NCBI GenBank assembly: GCA_964369465.1
Contig: CAYJEX010000008.1
Span: forward strand, 1-64,000
From: CAYJHC01 sp964369465
GTDB lineage: Bacteria > Bacillota > Clostridia > Peptostreptococcales > Anaerovoracaceae
Reading direction: 5' to 3'
Length of the DNA: 64,000 bases
In this document: piece after piece, positions 17,918-26,814 of the stretch
Layout of the letters: every line of letters begins with the position of its first letter
Position numbering within the stretch: the stretch's first letter is position 1
Translations under genes and position numbers: made by a program
Notes under the pieces: model-generated
Databases searched by the model: none
What the model was told of the DNA's origin: nothing
The model's input: the letters and a program-made list of their open reading frames with translations, nothing else

Positions 17918-19284
17918 ATTGTTTTGTAATTTCGCACGACTTCTTCTTTAAATTTTTTCCCTCTTTCCTCATAATTTGTATACATCCCCCAACTTGCACA
18001 AGCTGGTGAAAGAAGCACTTTATCTCCTTTTGATGCACACTCCAAAGCATGCTTCACACATTCTTCCAATGTGTCACACTCATATACCTCCAAATATCCT
18101 AAATCGTTCGCTTGCTTTTTAATTTTACTTTTTGTTTCTCCGATTAGATACATGGCTTTTATTTTATCTTTTCCATACGTCAATAATTCTTTGAAATCCG
18201 CACCTTTATCATATCCACCTGCGATAAGAATAATGTTATTTTTCATAGCTTCAAGTGCCTTAATTGTAGCATCTGGATTAGTACCCTTTGAATCATTCAC
18301 AAATTTAATTCCGTTACTCTCAAAAAAAACTTCAACTCTATGTTCAACACCCATAAAGTTAGTAATTCCTTCTTTTATTTTATTTATATCTATACCAGCA
18401 AAGTAACATATAGCACATGCTGCTAGCACATTTTCCAGATTATGTGTCCCTGGCAAAGGAATCTCATCTATAGGAATAATTTTTTCAACTTTACCAAGTA
18501 AATTTTTCACATATATATTTTGCTCTCTAACAAAAACACCCACAGATGTTTCTGCCTCTTTTGTAAAAAACACTTTATTTACTTTTTCATTAGTTATAAT
18601 GTTTTCTAATGCTGGATCATCTTGGTTTATTATTACAAAATCTTTTTCATCTTGATTAGCAGAGATTTTGGCTTTTATTGTTCCATAATTCTCCATCGTT
18701 TTATGTCTATCAAGATGGTCTGGTGTTATGTTCAAAATTGCAGAAACTTTTGGTTTGAAGTTTTCAGTACTTTCTAATTGAAAGCTCGAAACTTCTGTGA
18801 CAAAATATGTTTTTTCATTACTATTGCACGCTTCATCAATTACAGGATCTCCAATATTCCCAACAACCCTCGTGTCCTTTTCATCCAAATTAAAAATCAA
18901 TCCAACAAGCGAGGTTGTCGTTGTTTTTCCATTTGTACCCGTTATTGCAATAAACTCTCCTTTTGCAATACTATATGCTAATTCCAACTCACCTAATATC
19001 TTCGCACCATTTTCTATTTGAAATACAACATCTATGTTATCTATCGGAACCCCTGGGCTAATTATCACAAAATCAAAAACTCTTGTGATTTCTTTATTTT
19101 TTCCAAAAAAACATTCAATATCATTACGGTCAATGAATTCCTTTTGTTCTTCATTAAAGCACGAATATTCTCTATCATCATACGCGAAAACATTTGCACC
19201 TTCTTTTTTCATTGCTTTTGCTGAAGAAAATCCAGATTTGCCCATTCCAACAATGAGAATATTTTTCGAATTATACTTTGTCAT
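17914..19284 (-). CDS. murD: UDP-MurNAc-L-alanine:D-glutamate ligase
   Basis: Cytoplasmic Mur ligase adding D-glutamate. A Rossmann-like N-terminal domain (ILIVGMGKSGFSSA) is followed by the ATPase loop GTNGKTTTT, the central ITPDHLDRH motif and the C-terminal FVNDSKGTNPDAT stretch. It has 456 residues. The start at MTKYNSK is chosen: AGGAG lies 7 bases upstream and the ATG overlaps the mraY stop as TAATG. An upstream in-frame ATG would lie inside mraY and has no site. Confidence 0.97.
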   Translation of the reverse strand: MTKYNSKNILIVGMGKSGFSSAKAMKKEGANVFAYDDREYSCFNEEQKEFIDRNDIECFFGKNKEITRVFDFVIISPGVPIDNIDVVFQIENGAKILGELELAYSIAKGEFIAITGTNGKTTTTSLVGLIFNLDEKDTRVVGNIGDPVIDEACNSNEKTYFVTEVSSFQLESTENFKPKVSAILNITPDHLDRHKTMENYGTIKAKISANQDEKDFVIINQDDPALENIITNEKVNKVFFTKEAETSVGVFVREQNIYVKNLLGKVEKIIPIDEIPLPGTHNLENVLAACAICYFAGIDINKIKEGITNFMGVEHRVEVFFESNGIKFVNDSKGTNPDATIKALEAMKNNIILIAGGYDKGADFKELLTYGKDKIKAMYLIGETKSKIKKQANDLGYLEVYECDTLEECVKHALECASKGDKVLLSPACASWGMYTNYEERGKKFKEEVVRNYKTI

Positions 19285-20246
19285 TAAAAAACTCCTAACA
19301 TTCCAATGCAACACGCAACTAATGTAATAAAACAGAATAGAAATACAACCGTAATTTCCTTCATCCCACTTAGCTCGAAATGATGGTGTATTGGTGCCAT
19401 TTTAAACACTCTCTTCCCGCCTGAAATTTTAAAATAACCAACTTGAAGGCATACAGACAGAGCCTCTACAAGATAAATTATTCCAATTATTGGCAAAATA
19501 AGAGGCATTTTCATAATCAATGTTGCCACAATTACAGCTCCTCCTAAAGCCATAGAACCTGTATCACCCATGAATATTTTTGCGGGATATTTATTATAGA
19601 CTAAAAACCCAAGCAGTCCACCTACAATTGAAATTGTAAAAATCGAAACCGAATCATAATCATATACTAGTGCTACGGTAGACAAGAATATACATACAAA
19701 AGCCGTTACTCCACTTGCCAATCCATCTAGCCCATCAGTCAAATTGACTGCATTAACAATCGCCAAAATAGCAAAAATTGCAAACGGTATATACATTATT
19801 CCAAAGTCAAAATATGTTTTAGAAAATGGAATAAATATTTCAGTACCAGATGTTGTGAAAAATGCAATATATATTGAAATTGCTGTTGCAAGAATTGTTT
19901 GAAGTATTATTTTCTGATAAGCTCTTAGACCTAGGTTCTGTTTTTTTATCGCCTTTATGTAATCATCTAAGTATCCAATAGCTCCAAATCCCAAAAATCC
20001 TACAAGCATAACTACTGTATCTTTTGAAACAAAGCCTCCTATTCCTGCTGCAATTATTGTGGATAGCATAATCGCTAGACCTCCCATAGTAGGAGTTCCC
20101 TCTTTCTTTTTATGCGATTTTGGTCCCAATTCCTTAATGTTTTGACCCATTTGTTTGCTTTTTAATATTGGTATTAGTACAGATGTTAATACCAAAGATG
20201 CCATAAACCCTAACAGTGCTACTACAATTAAATTCCCGTATCCCAT
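19284..20246 (-). CDS. mraY: Phospho-MurNAc-pentapeptide translocase
   Basis: Integral membrane enzyme that transfers phospho-MurNAc-pentapeptide to undecaprenyl phosphate, making lipid I. About ten transmembrane helices, the aspartate motif GYLDDYIK, NLTDGLDGLASG, GDTGSMALGG and the histidine motif APIHHHFE are all present. The second ATG (MGYGNLIV) is preferred because AGGAG is 6 bases upstream, while it directly touches the first ATG. It has 320 residues and lies nine bases after murF. Confidence 0.97.
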   Translation of the reverse strand: MGYGNLIVVALLGFMASLVLTSVLIPILKSKQMGQNIKELGPKSHKKKEGTPTMGGLAIMLSTIIAAGIGGFVSKDTVVMLVGFLGFGAIGYLDDYIKAIKKQNLGLRAYQKIILQTILATAISIYIAFFTTSGTEIFIPFSKTYFDFGIMYIPFAIFAILAIVNAVNLTDGLDGLASGVTAFVCIFLSTVALVYDYDSVSIFTISIVGGLLGFLVYNKYPAKIFMGDTGSMALGGAVIVATLIMKMPLILPIIGIIYLVEALSVCLQVGYFKISGGKRVFKMAPIHHHFELSGMKEITVVFLFCFITLVACCIGMLGVF

Positions 20247-20255
20247 GTCCATCTC

Positions 20256-21659
20256 CTATAGTTTTTCAATTATTTCTTCTAGTTTCATGCCTCGTGATGC
20301 CTTGAAAAGAAGTACATCTCCTTTTTGAACCAATGACTTCACATTCTCTAGCGCTATTTCTCTATTGTTATAGTGTATTATTTTTGTAATGGTTTCGTCA
20401 ATATCTTTCTTGTAATCATGTGCTCCACGATAGATATTTCTTGCATTATCGCCTACAGAAATAAGTACATCAAAGTTTTTGGAAATTGCATATTTTCCTA
20501 TCTCGTAGTGGGAAGTTTCCGAAACATTTCCTAATTCATACATATCTCCTAAAATTGCTATTTTTCTTTTTCCATCAAATGATTCAAGTAAATCTAATGC
20601 CGCCTTCATTGATGTCGGGCTTGCATTATAAGTATCATCAATTATTTTATATCCATCTTTTTCTTTAATTGTTTGTCTCCCCTTTGTTATTTCAGCTCCT
20701 TTAATTGCCGCACTTGCTTCTTTCAAATTTACTCCACATTTAATTGCTGCCGCAACTGCTAGCCCGCAATTAAGTGCATTATGTTTTCCCAAAACTTCTA
20801 ATGAAAATTTTTCTCTTTCACCCATATATTCTATGAAAAACTCTGTTCCTTTTTCTCCATGGTTTTTTATATTTTTTATAACTAGATCTCTTTCATTCCC
20901 CACTTCTGCTTTAACTGGAATGGAATTGAAATTTCTTTTTTCCTCAAGCAAGAATTTTCCATCTGGAATAAATATCAATGTATCATTTTCCCCAAAATAT
21001 GATGTGATTTTCATCTTTTCATCAAAAATGTTTTCCTGAGAACCCATTGTTTCTAAATGTGATAACCCAATATTTGTTATTATTGCTATTTCAGGTCTTG
21101 CTAATTCTGCCAGAAATGAAATATCACCCTTTTCTCCCGCACCCATTTCCAAAATCGCCATCTCTACATTTTCATCTAAACTCAAAATTGTTAGTGGTAA
21201 TCCAATTTCATTATTGTAATTACCCATTGTTTTTCCTGCTTCATATTTTGAATTCAAAATATGAAACAGTATATCTTTAGTTGTAGTTTTGCCAACGCTT
21301 CCTGTAATCCCTATAACCTTTGGATTCAAGATTTTTAAATAATATTTCGATAATTTTTGTAATGCTACAGTTGTATTATTCACATATATTATGTTAATTC
21401 TATTATAATCTACTAATGATTTATCAATTTCATTTATACAATTTTTTTCAGATACCACAAGGTTTCTAACGCCACTGTCTAAAACATCTTTTAAAAACTT
21501 ATGTCCGTCTTGAACTTCGCCTACAAGAAAAAAGAACAGGCAGTTTTTATCTACATTTCTCGAATCTCTTGAAACGCTATTAAACGACGAATTCTCGTTT
21601 CCACATAATAATTCACCATCTATTTCCTTTATCACATCTTTTATAAATAGTTTTTTCAT
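20256..21659 (-). CDS. murF: UDP-MurNAc-tripeptide:D-Ala-D-Ala ligase
   Basis: Mur ligase completing the pentapeptide precursor. An N-terminal domain (SVSRDSRNV) is followed by the ATP loop GSVGKTTTKD, the central MGAGEKGDI and TNIGLSHLE segments, and the C-terminal IDDTYNASPTSMKAAL characteristic of MurF rather than MurE. It has 467 residues. Ribosome site GGAGAAG precedes the ATG. The gene expected beside it in many clostridia, murE, is not in this window. Confidence 0.96.
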   Translation of the reverse strand: MKKLFIKDVIKEIDGELLCGNENSSFNSVSRDSRNVDKNCLFFFLVGEVQDGHKFLKDVLDSGVRNLVVSEKNCINEIDKSLVDYNRINIIYVNNTTVALQKLSKYYLKILNPKVIGITGSVGKTTTKDILFHILNSKYEAGKTMGNYNNEIGLPLTILSLDENVEMAILEMGAGEKGDISFLAELARPEIAIITNIGLSHLETMGSQENIFDEKMKITSYFGENDTLIFIPDGKFLLEEKRNFNSIPVKAEVGNERDLVIKNIKNHGEKGTEFFIEYMGEREKFSLEVLGKHNALNCGLAVAAAIKCGVNLKEASAAIKGAEITKGRQTIKEKDGYKIIDDTYNASPTSMKAALDLLESFDGKRKIAILGDMYELGNVSETSHYEIGKYAISKNFDVLISVGDNARNIYRGAHDYKKDIDETITKIIHYNNREIALENVKSLVQKGDVLLFKASRGMKLEEIIEKL

Positions 21660-21718
21660 TGACTTCTCCTAAAACAACATTTGTTTTACTACATTAACTG
21701 CAAAACAGTTTGAATTTG

Positions 21719-23758
21719 CTACTCTTTATAAATATATACTATAGATCCTTCTTTAATTTTATCGCCTGATTCTGGGTACTGACCATTAACCTCAAAATTA
21801 GTTCCAACAATATCTTTTGGCGATATATTATATTTTAGCCCTTTTCCATCAAGGATCTCTATCGCTTCTTTTTCTGTTTTTCCAATAAGATTTGGTACAC
21901 TAACGAAATCTTCTTCTTCATTTTCTTTTGCTACATCTTCATTTGAATAAGGAATATTTAAGTATCTAAGGGTATTCTCCAAAATATCTTTTGTCCATGG
22001 AATTGTTGCAAATCTTGAATATGAATCTTCAGGATTAGGTTTTTCATTAATAAATAATATGGCTATTTTAGGATCCTCCATAGGAGCCATGCCTATAAAT
22101 GAAAGCATAAATTCATTTGTGTATTCTCCTTGAAAATTTATTCTAGATGTTCCTGTTTTTCCTCCTACCGTGTACCCGTCAATTTGTCCTACTTCTCCTA
22201 TTTCATTTTCAACAACACCTGTCATTATTTTCTTTACTTCTTCAGCTGTTTCTTCAGAAACTGTTTTTCTAACAATATTAGGTTCTATTATCTGAGATTC
22301 ACCTTCTGGAGAAATTATTTCTTTTACTAATCTAGGTTGCATTAAATTTCCATCGTTTCCCAAAGAAGAAAGTGCGGTAATCATTGAAATAGGAGTGACA
22401 TTTATTCCTTGTCCATATCCTATTGTTGCAATTCCAACTGGACCTGCTTCTTCTTCAGATTGAAGAAGAGGTCCGCCTTCTCCAGGGTAATCTATCCCCG
22501 TATACTCAGTCATTCCAAAAAGATTTAAATAATCATAAAATGTAGATATCCCTAAAGAAGATGCCATTTCTATATGCGCAGGATTACACGAATTAGCAAC
22601 TGCTTCTGCCAAAGTTTGTATTCCATGGCTCCCTGGATATACATCACATTCTAATTTTACACCTTCAACGTTTTTCGATCCTGTGCAATTAAATGTTGTA
22701 TTGCTATTAACTTTTTCTTCTTCTAATGACATAGCAGTAGTCAATAATTTCATTGTTGAACCAGGTTCATACACATCATTTATAGCCGTACATCTCCACA
22801 TTTGGTATAAATAATTTGTTTTTTCTTCTTCAGTGAGTTTTTCAAATATTTTTTTTTCTTCTTCACTTGCTGGTTCCATTGGAGTATGTGGATCAAATGA
22901 AGGTGTAGATGCAAGAGCCAGGATATCACCTGTTTCAACTTCCATAACAATTGCTGTGACTCTCGAAGATCCTGTTTCTTCATGTGCTCTTTTAGCCGCA
23001 TCTTCAGCATAGTATTGTATTGTTTGGTCAATAGTCAATACTATATCAGATCCAGGCACTGGTTCATAATATTCTCCTGTTCCAACGGGAGAATTTCTTT
23101 CGTCTGTGTTTATTATCCATCTTCCATCAGTTCCTGCTAGTAATTCATCATATTCATATTCTAATCCCGTTCGACCAGAGTTGCTTTCATTAACGCTCCC
23201 TAAAAGTTGTGATGCATATTCACCATGCGGATATAGTCTTTTGGTTTCTTCAATAATATTTATTCCTTCAATTTCATTATTATTTATGAAAATTTGCAAT
23301 TCATCTACAGTTTCCTTACTTGCATTTTCTATTATTGTTTCAATTGTTTCAGAATCATTAAAAAAATCATTTATTTCATTTGGATTCATGTCCAAGATTT
23401 CAGCGATACTTTTCACATTATTATCATAATTTTTTTCTCCTTCTTCACTACTCATCATATTCATTTTTGACATTTCAACCGAATACACAACTGTGCTTTT
23501 CGCCAATTCATTTCCATTTCTATCTAATATATTCCCCCTAGGGGCTTCAACATTTGTGTCTAATTTTTGATATATTATTGCTTCTTCTTTATATAAGTCT
23601 GCTTGTACTATTTGAATAATACCTATTCTAATAACAATGATAATTACACACACAACAAAAATACTAAACAAAACAAAAAGTCTAAAATTAGTTCCTTTTT
23701 CCTTTTTTATCACTTGGAAGTTTTCATCATTATTCTTTAGTACATTTTTTTTTACCAT
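21719..23758 (-). CDS. Class B penicillin-binding protein, SpoVD/FtsI type
   Basis: Peptidoglycan D,D-transpeptidase anchored by one N-terminal helix (about 26-48). The pedestal domain includes APRGNILDRNG. The catalytic domain has the nucleophile S334 in STMK, SCN at 390-392 and KTG in GGKTGTS. A single C-terminal PASTA domain starts at FVSVPNLIGKTEKEA and runs to the end of its 679 residues. PASTA-bearing class B PBPs in clostridial dcw clusters are either the vegetative FtsI/Pbp2B or the spore-cortex SpoVD. Only one is present here, so it could serve division, sporulation or both. A terminator separates it from ftsL. Confidence 0.92.
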   Translation of the reverse strand: MVKKNVLKNNDENFQVIKKEKGTNFRLFVLFSIFVVCVIIIVIRIGIIQIVQADLYKEEAIIYQKLDTNVEAPRGNILDRNGNELAKSTVVYSVEMSKMNMMSSEEGEKNYDNNVKSIAEILDMNPNEINDFFNDSETIETIIENASKETVDELQIFINNNEIEGINIIEETKRLYPHGEYASQLLGSVNESNSGRTGLEYEYDELLAGTDGRWIINTDERNSPVGTGEYYEPVPGSDIVLTIDQTIQYYAEDAAKRAHEETGSSRVTAIVMEVETGDILALASTPSFDPHTPMEPASEEEKKIFEKLTEEEKTNYLYQMWRCTAINDVYEPGSTMKLLTTAMSLEEEKVNSNTTFNCTGSKNVEGVKLECDVYPGSHGIQTLAEAVANSCNPAHIEMASSLGISTFYDYLNLFGMTEYTGIDYPGEGGPLLQSEEEAGPVGIATIGYGQGINVTPISMITALSSLGNDGNLMQPRLVKEIISPEGESQIIEPNIVRKTVSEETAEEVKKIMTGVVENEIGEVGQIDGYTVGGKTGTSRINFQGEYTNEFMLSFIGMAPMEDPKIAILFINEKPNPEDSYSRFATIPWTKDILENTLRYLNIPYSNEDVAKENEEEDFVSVPNLIGKTEKEAIEILDGKGLKYNISPKDIVGTNFEVNGQYPESGDKIKEGSIVYIYKE

Positions 23759-23825
23759 ACTCTTTTTCCTTCTCTTATATTAAAACACAATATATATTAT
23801 ATAGTATTTAAACATTAAATAAACA

Positions 23826-23851
23826 AAAAGTTAGACTTTTGCCTAACTTTT
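23826..23851 (-). terminator. Rho-independent terminator between ftsL and spoVD
   Basis: Read on the - strand, AAAAGTTAG pairs with CTAACTTTT around an 8-base loop and continues into a T-run. It lies just downstream of ftsL and ahead of the PBP gene, so the mraZ-rsmH-ftsL transcript probably ends or is attenuated here. spoVD would then need its own promoter; a TATAAT at 23796-23801 on the - strand is a candidate -10 without a clear -35. Confidence 0.7.
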
Positions 23852-23873
23852 CAAATATAAATATTTCCAGATC

Positions 23874-24401
23874 TTACAAGGCATAATTTTTCCCACTAGT
23901 TCTCTCATCTTCTTCAGTCCCTATACTCTTCTGATAATTTTCATCTGGATAAATCATTCCCAACTTATCAATAGCATATTCCTCTATTGATTTATTTGAT
24001 GTTTGAGCTTCAAGCTGTATTTTAAGATAATTCACTTCACCTTCAAGTTCCAAATTCATATTTTTCATTTTGTCATTTTCATACGTTATTGCAGCAGTCG
24101 CAGATGATACTATTAAAAAAAGTAAACACATAGTCGCAAACTTAACAATGTATTTTATTAAACTATTTTTTTCTTTTGGAGTCAATTCTCTATTTAGTCC
24201 GGTTTTATGTTTTTTCTTTTTATTTGAAAACTGAACCTGTTTATTTTTGGAGGAATTATAATTTGAATATTTCTTTTCATATTGTTCGTGGATACTTCTG
24301 TAACTTTGACTAAAGCTTGTTTTGCTGTAATTTGATTCTGTCTCTGATACGTTGTGATATTTGTTTTCTTCATACAAATATTTTTTCGCTTCAGTTTTCA
24401 T
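23874..24401 (-). CDS. ftsL: FtsL-like cell division protein
   Basis: Bitopic protein of 175 residues: a long, polar, Ser/Tyr/Lys-rich cytoplasmic region (about 1-85), one transmembrane helix (about 88-108), then an outside coiled coil and the FtsL-like ending YAIDKLGMIYPDEN. Sequence conservation in FtsL is low, so the call rests on topology and position between rsmH and a class B PBP. Ribosome site AAGGAGG precedes the ATG. FtsL joins DivIB and FtsB-type DivIC to activate septal synthesis. Confidence 0.82.
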   Translation of the reverse strand: MKTEAKKYLYEENKYHNVSETESNYSKTSFSQSYRSIHEQYEKKYSNYNSSKNKQVQFSNKKKKHKTGLNRELTPKEKNSLIKYIVKFATMCLLFLIVSSATAAITYENDKMKNMNLELEGEVNYLKIQLEAQTSNKSIEEYAIDKLGMIYPDENYQKSIGTEEDERTSGKNYAL

Positions 24402-24441
24402 TTAATTTCCTCCTTTCTTAATAACGTGATGTTTTATCTGT

Positions 24442-24460
24442 AATGCAAATCTCTTGCATT
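24442..24460. repeat. Hairpin in the rsmH-ftsL gap
   Basis: AATGCAA and TTGCATT form a 7-bp stem with a 5-base loop. A T-rich run follows on the + strand only, which is antisense to the operon. On the - strand it has no U-tract, so it is more likely an mRNA structure than a terminator of the operon. Confidence 0.3.
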
Positions 24461-24488
24461 GTTTTTAATTTTTTCTTGTGACTTATCT

Positions 24489-25424
24489 TTATATTTTTTC
24501 CACAATTCTTAACTTCGCACTTCTAGCTCTTGGATTTTCATTCAATTCTTCTTCTGAAGGAATAATGGGTTTTCTACTAATCTTAATAATATCTGCTACT
24601 TTCCCACACGAACAAACTGCCATTCCTTTTGGGCATATACATGGATTAACTCTTCTATTAAATACTTCTTTGACTATTCTGTCCTCTAATGAATGAAATG
24701 TGATTATTGCTAATCTTCCTCCTGTATTTAATGAATCGCAGAACGCTTCAACTGCTCGACTTAATTGCCCAAGTTCATCATTCACTTCTATCCTAATTGC
24801 TTGAAAAGTCCTTTTAGCAGGATGCGGCCCCTCTCTTCTAGCACTAGCTGGAATAGCATCTTTTATAATATTAACTAATGCTTCTGTGTTTTCTATTTCA
24901 CTTTCTTTTCTTCGTTCTACAATAAACTGGCTTATTCTCCTAGCCCATCGCTCTTCTCCGTAACTACTTATTATTTTAAAAAGTTGATTTTCATTGTATG
25001 TATTAACAACTTCAAATGCAGTCAAAGAATCATCTTGGTTCATCCTCATATCCAGAGGTGCATTTTGCATATATGAAAATCCTCTTTTGTAATTATCCAA
25101 TTGGTATGAAGAAACTCCAAGATCTAAAATCGCACCATCAACTTTTGTTTTTCCTAAATCAAATAAAACTTCTCTTATGTTTGAATAATTGCTTTGCACA
25201 TAATTCACTTTACACGAAACATTACTTAAAACTTCTTTTGCAGATTGAATAGCTTCTTTATCCCTATCGATCGCAATTAGTTCTCCTTTTGATCCAAGCC
25301 TCCTGCAAATCTCCAGACTATGCCCTCCACCACCTAAAGTTCCATCTACATATACTCCCGTTTCATTTATATTTAGAGCACTAACAGATTCATCTAGAAG
25401 TACTGATTTATGTTTAAATATCAT
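24489..25424 (-). CDS. rsmH: 16S rRNA (cytosine-1402-N4)-methyltransferase
   Basis: SAM-dependent enzyme (MraW) methylating C1402 of 16S rRNA. Motifs seen: HKSVLLDESV at the start, the SAM loop DGTLGGGGHS, DLGVSSYQLD, RGFSYMQNAPLDMRM, HPAKRTFQAIRI and IITFHSLEDRIVK. Its 311 residues are typical. Its start overlaps the end of mraZ by 11 bases, and its ribosome site (GGAAGG) lies inside mraZ, so the two are coupled. Confidence 0.97.
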   Translation of the reverse strand: MIFKHKSVLLDESVSALNINETGVYVDGTLGGGGHSLEICRRLGSKGELIAIDRDKEAIQSAKEVLSNVSCKVNYVQSNYSNIREVLFDLGKTKVDGAILDLGVSSYQLDNYKRGFSYMQNAPLDMRMNQDDSLTAFEVVNTYNENQLFKIISSYGEERWARRISQFIVERRKESEIENTEALVNIIKDAIPASARREGPHPAKRTFQAIRIEVNDELGQLSRAVEAFCDSLNTGGRLAIITFHSLEDRIVKEVFNRRVNPCICPKGMAVCSCGKVADIIKISRKPIIPSEEELNENPRARSAKLRIVEKI

Positions 25425-25851
25425 ATTTCAACAAACCTTCCTCAATATCTGCAATTGTAAGATTTTTTGTTCCTCCATTTTCAGTTTGAGCCCATATTTC
25501 TTTGCTCCAAACTTCTATTTTTGTTATTGATCCAATAGTAATCAATTCTTTTACTATGCCTGCACTTTCTCTGATTTCAGAAGGTATCTTTACTCTCCCT
25601 TGTTTGTCAATCTCTTGATCTGAAGCACTCATATAAAGTTTTCTCAAATAGTTTCTAGCCACTGTATCTGTATTGGGTAAATTTTTTAGTTTTTTAATAT
25701 AATTATCCCATTCTTCAACAGAGTAAATACACAAGCAATTATCAATTCCTTCTGCAACAACACAAATACGCCCCAAGTCTTCTCTGAACTTAGCGGGAAT
25801 AACTATTCTCGATTTTTCATCTATTAAGTTTTCGTATTTTCCGATGAGCAA
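25414..25851 (-). CDS. mraZ: MraZ, dcw-cluster transcriptional regulator
   Basis: Two AbrB-like swapped-hairpin repeats are visible: GKYENLIDEKSRIVIPAKFRE (about residues 4-24) and the second, EIDKQGRVKIPSEIRE (about 84-99). MraZ assembles as a ring and represses its own operon. The start codon is TTG, chosen because AAGGAG lies 7 bases upstream and the resulting N-terminus MLIGKYEN aligns with the conserved family start. Three MraZ-box-like repeats lie just upstream, over the promoter. First gene of the dcw operon; 145 residues. Confidence 0.96.
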   Translation of the reverse strand: MLIGKYENLIDEKSRIVIPAKFREDLGRICVVAEGIDNCLCIYSVEEWDNYIKKLKNLPNTDTVARNYLRKLYMSASDQEIDKQGRVKIPSEIRESAGIVKELITIGSITKIEVWSKEIWAQTENGGTKNLTIADIEEGLLKYDI

Positions 25852-25867
25852 TAGACTTCTCCTTATT

Positions 25868-25894
25868 TCACTTTCTACCCTATTCTACCACTTT
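25868..25894 (-). promoter_or_regulatory. MraZ operator: three boxes at 10-bp spacing
   Basis: On the - strand AAAGTGG, AATAGGG and AAAGTGA follow one another, each separated by 3 bases, so they recur once per helical turn. This is the architecture described for MraZ boxes in Mollicutes and, with TGGGN units, in E. coli. The array covers the -10 and the expected transcript start of the mraZ promoter, which fits autorepression. Confidence 0.7.
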
Positions 25895-25909
25895 ATGTAT
25901 TTTTTGCAA
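25882..25909 (-). promoter_or_regulatory. Promoter of the mraZ (dcw) operon
   Basis: TTGCAA (-35, 25904-25909) and TAGAAT (-10, 25882-25887) on the - strand are separated by 16 bases. The -10 lies inside the MraZ-box array. The expected start leaves a leader of about 25 bases with AAGGAG before the TTG start codon. Confidence 0.65.
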
Positions 25910-26087
25910 TAAAAATAGTGTTTTTTTGTTATATGCCTACCACATTACTCCTTCCAAACGACATTGTTTAAAGGATAAAAAGAAAAAATTCAACATATAG
26001 TATCTTGAATTTTTACAAACACTATATATGTCATAGCAGTTAAACCTTACTATTTACAATATAATTATTTAATATACTCACAATATC

Positions 26088-26117
26088 TTGTGTGCTTTGG
26101 CAATTTTATAGTATAAT
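26088..26117 (+). promoter_or_regulatory. Candidate promoter for the lgt operon
   Basis: A consensus TATAAT (26112-26117) lies 18 bases after TTGTGT (26088-26093). This sits about 85 bases upstream of the first gene of the unknown-lgt pair and diverges from the mraZ promoter. I see nothing else structured in the 351-base divergent gap apart from these two promoters and the MraZ boxes. Confidence 0.5.
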
Positions 26118-26202
26118 GTTTTATGATTAGTAAGTTATATTTATACAAAATATAACAATTCCAATTTTCAACATATCCAACAATCAAGTAGGGAGAATAT
26201 AT

Positions 26203-26814
26203 ATGAGTAACAGGAGCAAAAAAACAAAAAATAAAATATTTATTTTAGCACTACTTTTTACAGTTTTGCTTGCATTAATAATTTATTTGTCCATATCAGG
26301 AATCTTTTTAAAGCAAAATCAATCGGGAAGTACGGTAATTGAACCGGAAATCACACCAGAATATCTAATGACGGAATATGCAGATATGCTAGAGAATCAG
26401 GGTGCTGTTATTACGATAACAACCTTAACAAAATTTTCAGAAGGAAACGAAGCAGGATACTATGAAACTGTACTTAATGGAAAAGAAGTGGTCGAAAGCC
26501 CAGACGAACCAGGTGGATATTATCTAGCAAATACTAACACTGCTCTTCCTGTAATTATTGACCCCTCTACAAGAATAGTTATGGGCGATGATAAAGCTTC
26601 CCAAGTTATGACAACAGAAGAATTCGTCTCGCTTCAAGGCGCATCAACTCCATCAGATAATACAACCGATGACGAATTAAGCGAAGAGGAATTAAAAGAG
26701 AGAGAAGATAATTCAGTTCTTTTGGAGAGAAACTTCAAAGTTTACACAATAGGAACACAAACAGTATTAATTATTCCATTTATATATGAAAAAGAAGGAG
26801 ATTCAAATGTTTAA
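26203..26814 (+). CDS. Membrane-anchored protein of unknown function, coupled to lgt
   Basis: 203 residues: a short basic N-terminus, one hydrophobic helix (about 11-33) acting as an uncleaved signal anchor, then a soluble, acidic domain predicted outside the membrane. A low-complexity acidic stretch (DELSEEELKERED) lies near residues 157-170. I recognise no family. Ribosome site GGGAG precedes the ATG. Its last 8 bases overlap lgt, so translation of the two is coupled, which suggests but does not prove a role near lipoprotein processing or membrane lipid use. Confidence 0.7.
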   Translation: MSNRSKKTKNKIFILALLFTVLLALIIYLSISGIFLKQNQSGSTVIEPEITPEYLMTEYADMLENQGAVITITTLTKFSEGNEAGYYETVLNGKEVVESPDEPGGYYLANTNTALPVIIDPSTRIVMGDDKASQVMTTEEFVSLQGASTPSDNTTDDELSEEELKEREDNSVLLERNFKVYTIGTQTVLIIPFIYEKEGDSNV

